From CAYWMD01 sp964458575 (lineage in GTDB: Bacteria > Verrucomicrobiota > Verrucomicrobiia > Limisphaerales > JADLHS01): a stretch of DNA of 63,391 nucleotides. Below the pieces are notes generated by a model. That model searched no databases and was not told the origin of the DNA. It was given only the letters and a program-made list of their open reading frames with translations. This document shows positions 8,529 to 15,589 of this stretch, one piece after another. Position numbers and translations under genes: made by a program. Where the stretch lies: the NCBI GenBank assembly GCA_964458575.1, contig CAYWMD010000037.1, forward strand, positions 1-63,391, read 5' to 3'. Every line of letters begins with the position of its first letter. The stretch's first letter is position 1.

Positions 8529-8609
8529 CAATTTTGCCAAACGAACCCATTTGCGACCGGCCCAAGTCAAACCGGGTCAAACCAAATCAAACCGGTTGGA
8601 CGCAAAGAG
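8529..8609 (+). repeat. Dispersed repeat, copy 2
   Basis: Second copy of the repeat at 7673-7743, same orientation, about 855 bp downstream. It is about 10 bases longer because a CAAACC-type unit is repeated once more (TCAAACC three times instead of two). Confidence 0.7.
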
Positions 8610-8770
8610 GGCAGCCCGCGTTTGGTCCGATTTTTACGGGCCACACACTGGGAAACAGGAGTCGTGGGACGCCGTGAAGCCATTGTGGAAACTACTGACA
8701 AGCTGGCAGACCGTTGCGAGCGGGCAATTTTTGTCTGGCTTTTGGTCGCCCCTTTTTTGAGGCTGACGGC

Positions 8771-9943
8771 ATGAAACGCATGATTGTCCTTCCTGGTCTG
8801 CTGGCCGTCTCGGTACTGTTAATCGGCGCTTCAGTTCGGGCGGAGAGCCATCGCGCCACTCACCTGGGCAATCCCGCCACGCGCTTCGCCCCGCCGCTGA
8901 CCACGCCGGAGGATCTCCGCGCCCGGTTTCGCGATGAAAAGTTGAAGCCCGACTTCGCCGAGATTCTGAACCAATGGGGTTGGCGCGGGAATCTGGATGA
9001 CCTCTTCGCCGCCGCCGCGACCGCCGAGATCGCGGACATCAAATTGCCCATCGGCACGGTCATGCCATTCATGTCGTCGCGTGAAAATGGCAAACCCATC
9101 TGCTTGCGAAATGTCACGTGGGCCGGCAAAGAGCCCGCACCCGCCTACGCCTTTTATTTCAGTTCCAAGGGACAGCGTTATCGGTGTGTGACGCCCAAGG
9201 CGTGCAGCAATTTTTACGTCGAAGACCTCGGAGCCGAGCCCCGGCCGGTGCTCACGCTTCAGTGCGAGGCGCCGGAAAAAATGCCATTGGGCCGCCCGGC
9301 GAAGATTTGTCTCACGGTGGCCAATGTCGGAAATGCGTTGGAACCACTCACAACGCTCACCTTCCACCTTCCCCAAGGCGCAACGGTCCTCAGCCGCACT
9401 GATCAAGGGGTGCAAACCGGAAACACGTTGACGTGGGAAATTCCAAATTTGGCGCCGAACAAGGGAAAGCAGGTTTGCGCTGAACTCATCGCGGCCAGTC
9501 CGGGCCCGCTTTCGTTCACCAGCACGGCGGCGGGCCGGGCCGCGCTTCCGGCCGAGGTGAGTCGCTGTCAAACCGAGATGATTGGCATTCCCGCCATTCT
9601 GCTCGAGGTCGTGGACTTGGCTGATCCCATTGAAGTGGGAAAGGAAGTGACATACGAGATCAAGGTCACCAACCAGGGGAGTTCGCCAGTCGCCAATCTC
9701 AGGCTGCTTTGCAACCTTCCCGCGAGTCTGGAGTTCGTCTCCGGCAGCGGTCCCACCGCGGCCAGTCATGACAACGGCAGCGTGACATTGGCGCCCTTGC
9801 CTGAGTTGGCGACAAAAGCCACGGTCACTTGGCAGGTCGTGGCGAAAGCCAAACAGGCCGCCGACGCGCGCTTTAAAGTCGAACTCCGCGGCGATCAATT
9901 CGAGCGACCGGTGGAAGAGGACGAATCCACGCAGTTGTATTGA
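8771..9943 (+). CDS. Secreted DUF11-domain protein
   Basis: A 390-residue exported protein. The start at 8771 gives a clean signal peptide (MKRMIVLPGLLAVSVLLIGA, cleavage near residue 27 after VRA). The N-terminal third (FRDEKLKPDFAEILNQWGW) is not recognised. From about residue 165 there are two DUF11-type beta-sandwich repeats: one with ICLTVANVGNALEPLTTLTF and GATVLSRTDQG, the second with EVTYEIKVTNQGSSPVANLR and LEFVSGSGPTAAS. DUF11 modules occur in cell-surface and outer-membrane proteins of Chlamydiae, Planctomycetes and Verrucomicrobiota and are structural. It reads toward an assembly gap and probably stands alone. Confidence 0.75.
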   Translation: MKRMIVLPGLLAVSVLLIGASVRAESHRATHLGNPATRFAPPLTTPEDLRARFRDEKLKPDFAEILNQWGWRGNLDDLFAAAATAEIADIKLPIGTVMPFMSSRENGKPICLRNVTWAGKEPAPAYAFYFSSKGQRYRCVTPKACSNFYVEDLGAEPRPVLTLQCEAPEKMPLGRPAKICLTVANVGNALEPLTTLTFHLPQGATVLSRTDQGVQTGNTLTWEIPNLAPNKGKQVCAELIAASPGPLSFTSTAAGRAALPAEVSRCQTEMIGIPAILLEVVDLADPIEVGKEVTYEIKVTNQGSSPVANLRLLCNLPASLEFVSGSGPTAASHDNGSVTLAPLPELATKATVTWQVVAKAKQAADARFKVELRGDQFERPVEEDESTQLY

Positions 9944-9998
9944 CGCGCGCGGCAGGGTTCCCGCCTTGGCGTTGGGCGCAGTGGCAAACCACGATGGC

Positions 9999-10098
9999 NN
10001 NNNNNNNNNNNNNNNNNNNNNNNNNNNNNNNNNNNNNNNNNNNNNNNNNNNNNNNNNNNNNNNNNNNNNNNNNNNNNNNNNNNNNNNNNNNNNNNNNN
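9999..10098. other. Assembly gap of 100 N, probably artefactual
   Basis: Exactly 100 N. The 17-base sequence TGGCAAACCACGATGGC sits directly on both sides (9982-9998 and 10099-10115). This is what two overlapping contig ends joined by a default gap look like. The true sequence may simply contain that 17-mer once. Confidence 0.85.
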
Positions 10099-10150
10099 TG
10101 GCAAACCACGATGGCTTGCCTTTCCCGCGGGCAAAGTTACGCTGGCTTCG

Positions 10151-10948
10151 GTGAGCACTTCCACGCATGTGGTTCCGCCAGAGACAACCTCGACGGAAAA
10201 TGCAACAGCGCTGCAGCCCAGGACTTCCGCTCGCGGTCGGCCGGCCTTCGTCACCACACATTGGTCCGTTGTGCTCGCCGCGGGCCGTACCGACACGACC
10301 CGGGCACACGAGGCCCTGGCGCATTTGTGCGACACCTACTGGTATCCGCTCTACGCTTACGCGCGTCGGCGCGGGCATTCGCCAGAAGACGCGCAGGATT
10401 CGACGCAGGAATTCTTCGCCCGGTTACTGGCCGGCAACTGGGTGGGGGACGCGGATCGCGCGAAGGGACGTTTCCGGACGTTTTTGCTTACGGCTCTGAA
10501 CCGTTTCCTGAACAACGAGTGGGACCGCGCGCGCGCTCAAAAACGCGGCGGTTGCGTCGTGGTCGTGCCGTATGACACAACGGTGGCCGAGAGTCGGTAT
10601 GACGCTGAAGCAAACAATGCCCTGGCGCCGGACCGGCTGTATGACCGTCAATGGGCTATGACGCTTTTAGAACGCGCTTTGACCCGGCTGGAATCGGAGC
10701 AGCAACGTTCGGGCAGGGCGGCGGAGTTTGCGGCGTTAAGTCCGGCCCTGACCGCCGAGCGCGGCGACATTCCCTACGACACGCTGGCGACGCAACTGGG
10801 TCTCAGCGAACCGGCTGCACGCATGGCGGTGCATCGGCTGCGCAAAAGATTTCGCGAAGTTTTCCGGGAAGAAATCGCCCAAACCGTGGCCCAACCTGGA
10901 GAAATGGAGGAGGAAATCCGGCATTTGCTCGCGGCGCTGGCCGGTTAA
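10151..10948 (+). CDS. ECF-type RNA polymerase sigma factor (kinase-linked class)
   Basis: A 265-residue sigma-70-family protein. After a low-complexity N-terminus it has the signature FVTTHWSVVLAAGRTDTTRA, then YWYPLYAYARRRGHSPEDAQ (region 2) and FFARLL...KGRFRTFLLTALNRFLNNEWDRARAQKRGG. The C-terminal part carries region 4 (YDTLATQLGLSEPAARMAVHRLRKRFREVF), the promoter -35-binding helix-turn-helix. This ECF type is abundant in Planctomycetes and Verrucomicrobiota and is usually encoded beside a PknB-like kinase, as here (start of the kinase gene 48 bases downstream). The kinase is therefore the likely controller of this factor. GTG at 10151 is taken as start; a Met codon is not available nearby in frame. 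Confidence 0.85.
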   Translation: MSTSTHVVPPETTSTENATALQPRTSARGRPAFVTTHWSVVLAAGRTDTTRAHEALAHLCDTYWYPLYAYARRRGHSPEDAQDSTQEFFARLLAGNWVGDADRAKGRFRTFLLTALNRFLNNEWDRARAQKRGGCVVVVPYDTTVAESRYDAEANNALAPDRLYDRQWAMTLLERALTRLESEQQRSGRAAEFAALSPALTAERGDIPYDTLATQLGLSEPAARMAVHRLRKRFREVFREEIAQTVAQPGEMEEEIRHLLAALAG

Positions 10949-10996
10949 AATGCAATTCCTGGTTACAACCAGTCCGGTTTGCTTAAGAACCAGGTA

Positions 10997-13900
10997 ATGG
11001 CCGAAACCAGTCAAACGCCGGTCTGTTCCCGTTGCGGCGCGCCGCTGTCCGCGGACGCGCTCAAGGGGCTTTGCCCGCGCTGCCTTATGGCGCTGAACCT
11101 GGCAGCCCCCACGGAGATTCCCGGCGAATCCGGCCCCCACGAGACCAGGGTTCAGCCGTTGCCGGCGCCGGCTGAGATGGCCAGACACTTTCCCCAATTC
11201 GAAATCATCGAGTGTCTGGGGCGCGGCGGCATGGGCGTGGTTTACAAGGCACGCCAGCCCAAGCTAAACCGGATCGTCGCCTTGAAGGTGCTCGCGCCGG
11301 AAAAGGTGGCTGACGCCAAATTCGCGGAACGGTTTGCGCGCGAAGCGCAGGCGCTTGCCCGCTTGAACCATCCCAACATCGTCACGGTTTACGATTTCGG
11401 CGAGGTGGACGGACTTTACTACCTGTTGATGGAATTTGTGGACGGTGTGAGCCTGCGCGAGTTGCTGCAGACGCGGAAGATTGCGCCGGAGGAGGCGCTG
11501 GCCATTGTGCCCAAAATTTGTGAGGCCCTGCAGTTCGCGCACGAACAGGGCGTGGTGCATCGCGACATCAAGCCGGAGAACGTGTTGCTCGACAAGCAGG
11601 GCCGCGTGAAGATTGCCGACTTTGGCATCGCCAAAATCGTGGGTGGGGCGGAGAACCCCCTCTCCTCAGAGTCTGGGGAGAGGGGGAAACCCACCAAAGC
11701 CGGCGAGGGGATGCTGACGGAAGGTCACATCTTGGGCACGCCGCACTACATGGCCCCGGAGCAGGTGGAGAAACCGCAACTGGTGGATCATCGCGCCGAC
11801 ATTTATTCGCTGGGTGTGGTGTTTTATGAAATGCTCACCGGCGAACTGCCGCTGGGGAAATTCCAGCCGCCTTCGAGAAAAGTTCAGGTGGATGTGCGTC
11901 TGGACGAGGTGGTGTTGCGCGCGTTGGAGAAGGAAGTGGAGCGCCGTTATCAACAAGCCAGCCAGGTGAGAAGCGACGTGGAAACCATCGCGCAGACGCA
12001 AAGCGACGTCCCGTCCGCTGCGGCGTCTTTGAAGACCGCGGCGGAACTCTCCAAGATCGAGGACGCGCGACGACGAGTCGAGGGACCGGCCCTGGCGTTA
12101 ATGATGGTTGGCGCGCTGAATTTGAGCGTGGTGATTGCCTGGCTGGTCTTGGGCGTTGTCCTGGCGGAGCACTCCCGGAGGGTAATTGTCGCGCTCGTCC
12201 CACTGGCGTTTCTATTTTTGGGTTACATTCTCACCGTCGTTGGGGCAATACAGATGAAGCGACTGGCCAGCTACGGGCTGGCAATTACCGCGACGCTCTG
12301 TGCCATGCTGCTGCCCGTCAGTTGCCTCTTGGGTTTTCCGATTGGTGTGTGGTGTCTCTTCGTCCTGAGCCAGCGGGAGGTTCGCGATGCCTTTGGCAAG
12401 GGACATTTGCTGCCGGTTCAGAGCCGGCAGTCACCGCGGTTGAGCGCGCGATGGAAACTTGCGGTCGGATCAATCGTCGTGCTGGCGATTACGGTCGCCG
12501 CCCTGCTGCTGACAATGTTGCTGCCGGTGATCAATCGAAGGACGCACGCAACACGATTGCCGTCGGGGATGGTCAGTTGGTGGCGAGGGGATGGTTCGGC
12601 GGCGGATGCGACGGGCCGGAATCCCGGCACGTTGACCGGGACGGGGGAGGTGAGTTATCAGCCCGGAGTTTCAGGTCAGGCGTTTGTGTTCGATGGCCTG
12701 CATCGCGACCGGGTAGATGTCGGCAACCCTGCCAGTCTGCAGTTGCAGGATTTCACGATCTCCGCCTGGCTCAAACGGTCCAGTCCGACACAGACTTCTT
12801 TTGACATCCTGGGTGCGGACCGATCCGAGTGCGGTGAAGGTGGGATCATTTTTGGCTACGGACGCGGCGGCTACGGGCTCGGACTTCTCAATAATGGAAG
12901 GTTGCTGCTCAGCCGAATAGACATAGACGTGGTTTACGCCCGTCGCGCAATAGCGGACACGGATTGGCATCATGTGGCGGTGACGAAACGTGGTGACAAG
13001 GTGGTCTTCTACGTTGACGGTGAACCGGAGCCGGAAAAAGCTTACGATCATCCTTCGCCTTACACCTTCGATACCGCTGCTGCCATCGGTTCGCGCGGGG
13101 ACGAACGTGGTGGAACGTTTTTCGGGATGGTGGATGAAGTCGCAATCTATGGGCGTGCGCTTTCCGCCAAAGAAATTCAGTCGTTAGGGCGAACGGGCTT
13201 GGCGGGCGGGTCTGACCGGGCGTCCGAATCCTTGGTTCAGAAAACCGTAGGCATTCCAGCGCCACCCGGCTTGGTGGGTTGGTGGCGCGGTGAAAACGAT
13301 GCCTTGGATGCGCTGGGTGGCATCAATGGAACAATTCAAGGGAGCGTGCGATACGTGCCGGGCAAGGTGGGGCGGGCTTTCGAATTCAATGGTGTGGATT
13401 CTGGCGTCCAATTGGAAAACGCCGCCAGCCTGCATCTCCAGGATTTCACCGTTGAAGCCTGGGTGAAACGCTCCAGCGCAAGTCGCACAACGATCCCGAC
13501 GATGTATGACAACTCCGCCTTCCTGTGCTTCGGCGAATTGGGTTATGGATTTGGGCCGACCCACGAGGGAAGGCTTCTGCTCACCAAGGTCGGCGTCGGC
13601 GGGGTTTACTCTTCAGATCTTCGGATCACGGACACTAGCTTCCATCACGTGGCGGTGACGAAGAAAGGCGGCACGGTGACGTTTTATGTGGATGGCGTGG
13701 GTGAAGAGGCGGAGTCGTATGATCCGAACTTTGAATTCGACACGTCAGTTGCCATTGGTGCGCGTGGCGGCGACATGGCTTCCAGTTTTCTTGGCGTGAT
13801 TGACGAACTGTCCGTTTACAACCGCGCTCTGGCGCCGGGCGAGGTCAAATCCATTTTTGCGGCTGGTTCAAGGGGGAAGAGTCTGTCCGGGATCGCACCC

Positions 13901-15355
13901 CTACGCGCTCCCCGGGCGCGCGCTCCGGCTCCGCCGCCGTCGGGCTTGGTCAGCCGGTGGCGCGGTGAAAAGAATGCCCTGGATTCGGTGGGTGAAAACG
14001 ATGGCACGATTGTTGGCGATGTCATCTATGAACCCGGCGTGATCGGACAAGCGTTCAGCTTTGATGGTGTGAATTCCGGCGTGCGGTTGGGCAATCCCCG
14101 GAACCTTCAACTTCAAAATTTCACCATCGAAGCCTGGGTAAAACGAGCCAGTGCGGAGAGCGCCGCGGCGACGTTGGATTCTGACAACGCGGCGTTTCTG
14201 CACTACGGCGAACTGGGTTACGGGTTTGGGCCTCGCAACGACGGCACATTGTTGCTTACGAAAGTAGGCGTTGGGGGAGTTTACTCGTCCGATCTGCGGA
14301 TCACCGACACCCAATTTCATCACGTGGCCGTGACCAAAGACGGCAGTTCGGTGACGTTTTACGTGGACGGCGTGGGAGAAACCGCTGAACCCTACGATCC
14401 CGGCTTCGTTTTTGATACGCCGGTGGCCATTGGCGCGCGCGGAACTGACATCGCTCACAGTTTCTTCGGGTTGATTGACGAACTGGCCGTTTACAATCGC
14501 GCACTGACCAAAGGCGAAATCCAATCCATTCATCGTACAGGGCAGGGGAGCAAGCGGATCACGTTCAGTTCAGTGATCGAGGGGAAGGCCGAGTCCGTTG
14601 ACCTGGGTAGCGGCGTCAAAATGGAATTCGTCTTGATTCCCGCTGGTACGTTCACGATGGGTACGCGAACCGGATCGCCCCAGGATTACGAGGACGAAAA
14701 GCCCGCCCACCAAGTCACGCTCTCAAAAGCATTTCACCTGGGCAAATTCGAGGTCACCCAGGAACAATGGGAAGCGGTCATGCAAAGCAACCCCAGCAAA
14801 TTCAAAGGTCCACGGTTGCCGGTCGAAAATGTCAGTTGGGATGACGCGCAGACTTTTCTGGCGAAGTTGGGCCAAAAGACGGGACGGAAATTATCCCTGC
14901 CGACGGAAGCGCAGTGGGAATACGCCTGCCGCGCGGGCACCACCACCACGTACAGCTTTGGCGACAGCGATGCTAGTCTGAGGGCATACGGCTGGTTTGC
15001 CGACAACTCGGAGGGCAGCACCCACCCGGTGGGTGAGAAGAGTCCAAATCAGTGGGGGCTCTACGACATGCTCGGGAACGTCTGCGAATGGTGCGCTGAC
15101 TGGTATTCTGTGCCCTATCCCAACGGAGCGGTCACGGATCCCGAAGGTCCAGCCTCGGGCACCTGGCGTGTGATTCGCGGCGGCGCGTGGACTGCCCCGT
15201 CACCAGGTCTGCGTTCCAGCAACCGCGACAGCGACTGGCGTGGTTTTCAACGCGCCGGCTTGCGATGCGTGATGCTGGTGGACGAGCCTCCGCCGAATCT
15301 GGAGAAGCGTGGCGACCTCGATCGCAAATCGCTTCAGCAATCGCTTCAGCGATAG
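10997..15355 (+). CDS. Membrane Ser/Thr kinase with three LamG domains and an FGE-like domain
   Basis: A 1452-residue receptor kinase. In order: a CxxC...CxxC zinc-ribbon-like start (CSRCGAPL...CPRC, residues 10-31); a PknB-type kinase domain (about 60-345) with LGRGGMGVVYKA, catalytic Lys97, HRDIKPEN (Asp190), ADFG and APE all intact; several hydrophobic segments (about 365-470 and 490-515); three LamG/ConA-like lectin domains starting near 523, 757 and 982 (each opens WWRGE or similar); and an FGE-sulfatase/SUMF1-like domain (1206-1430: FVLIPAGTFTMGT, LPTEAQWEYACRAGT, GNVCEWCADWY). The FGE-like domain lacks the first catalytic cysteine expected near GGAWTAPSPG, so it is probably a binding module. 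A REP-like hairpin adds 11 residues in the activation segment. ATG at 10997 has AGG 4 bases upstream. It probably senses an external glycan and acts on the sigma factor upstream. Confidence 0.88.
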   Translation: MAETSQTPVCSRCGAPLSADALKGLCPRCLMALNLAAPTEIPGESGPHETRVQPLPAPAEMARHFPQFEIIECLGRGGMGVVYKARQPKLNRIVALKVLAPEKVADAKFAERFAREAQALARLNHPNIVTVYDFGEVDGLYYLLMEFVDGVSLRELLQTRKIAPEEALAIVPKICEALQFAHEQGVVHRDIKPENVLLDKQGRVKIADFGIAKIVGGAENPLSSESGERGKPTKAGEGMLTEGHILGTPHYMAPEQVEKPQLVDHRADIYSLGVVFYEMLTGELPLGKFQPPSRKVQVDVRLDEVVLRALEKEVERRYQQASQVRSDVETIAQTQSDVPSAAASLKTAAELSKIEDARRRVEGPALALMMVGALNLSVVIAWLVLGVVLAEHSRRVIVALVPLAFLFLGYILTVVGAIQMKRLASYGLAITATLCAMLLPVSCLLGFPIGVWCLFVLSQREVRDAFGKGHLLPVQSRQSPRLSARWKLAVGSIVVLAITVAALLLTMLLPVINRRTHATRLPSGMVSWWRGDGSAADATGRNPGTLTGTGEVSYQPGVSGQAFVFDGLHRDRVDVGNPASLQLQDFTISAWLKRSSPTQTSFDILGADRSECGEGGIIFGYGRGGYGLGLLNNGRLLLSRIDIDVVYARRAIADTDWHHVAVTKRGDKVVFYVDGEPEPEKAYDHPSPYTFDTAAAIGSRGDERGGTFFGMVDEVAIYGRALSAKEIQSLGRTGLAGGSDRASESLVQKTVGIPAPPGLVGWWRGENDALDALGGINGTIQGSVRYVPGKVGRAFEFNGVDSGVQLENAASLHLQDFTVEAWVKRSSASRTTIPTMYDNSAFLCFGELGYGFGPTHEGRLLLTKVGVGGVYSSDLRITDTSFHHVAVTKKGGTVTFYVDGVGEEAESYDPNFEFDTSVAIGARGGDMASSFLGVIDELSVYNRALAPGEVKSIFAAGSRGKSLSGIAPLRAPRARAPAPPPSGLVSRWRGEKNALDSVGENDGTIVGDVIYEPGVIGQAFSFDGVNSGVRLGNPRNLQLQNFTIEAWVKRASAESAAATLDSDNAAFLHYGELGYGFGPRNDGTLLLTKVGVGGVYSSDLRITDTQFHHVAVTKDGSSVTFYVDGVGETAEPYDPGFVFDTPVAIGARGTDIAHSFFGLIDELAVYNRALTKGEIQSIHRTGQGSKRITFSSVIEGKAESVDLGSGVKMEFVLIPAGTFTMGTRTGSPQDYEDEKPAHQVTLSKAFHLGKFEVTQEQWEAVMQSNPSKFKGPRLPVENVSWDDAQTFLAKLGQKTGRKLSLPTEAQWEYACRAGTTTTYSFGDSDASLRAYGWFADNSEGSTHPVGEKSPNQWGLYDMLGNVCEWCADWYSVPYPNGAVTDPEGPASGTWRVIRGGAWTAPSPGLRSSNRDSDWRGFQRAGLRCVMLVDEPPPNLEKRGDLDRKSLQQSLQR
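11656..11686. repeat. REP-like palindrome inside kinase gene
   Basis: CCCCCTCTCC (11656-11665) pairs with GGAGAGGGGG (11677-11686). It matches the arm type of the REP-like family found at 20927, 27871, 61307 and 63355. Here it is translated as NPLSSESGERG (about residues 220-230) between the DFG and APE motifs of the kinase. Confidence 0.65.
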
Positions 15356-15589
15356 TCACTCTGTTTGCATGGTGGCGAGTCCACCTGCTTGAATCTCATG
15401 GGCGCTGGCTTGTGCTGACGGGCTCGAATCTACGCTTCAGGTTCAATCACATGTCACCAACGCTTGACTCTCACCGCCCGCAAAATAGTCTCGACGCCGT
15501 GAGCCGGGCCGGATGGAGTCGTAACTACAGGCGTTGACCCGAATCAGTTCCGACCCTGTAATCCCGCCATCGCTCGGGTTCAAAAATGT

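Larger units (their letters stand above)
7638..8770. repeat. Repeat-rich non-coding region of 1.1 kb
   Basis: No credible gene. It holds several repeat types: a direct repeat at 7673-7743 and 8529-8609 starting CAATTTTGCCAAACGAACCC; TAATCTT/TCGTAATC motifs at about 7943-7977; three GGTAAAG motifs at about 8204-8231; facing copies of a CACGAAACACACGAAAT motif (about 8276 and, inverted, about 8386-8412); and TTTTGTCATC tandem motifs near 8456-8480. Such spacers look like the repeat wastelands of large Verrucomicrobiota genomes. The last 50 bases form the leader of the next gene. Confidence 0.6.

Noticed and set aside
8831..10378. Minus-strand 515-codon frame crossing the N gap
   Set aside because: It contains the 100 N and is antisense to the DUF11 and sigma factor genes, so it cannot be a real gene.
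14614..15300. The FGE-like domain as an active formylglycine-generating enzyme
   Set aside because: The first catalytic cysteine region (after RGGAW) has no cysteine and no sulfatase gene is present in the window.
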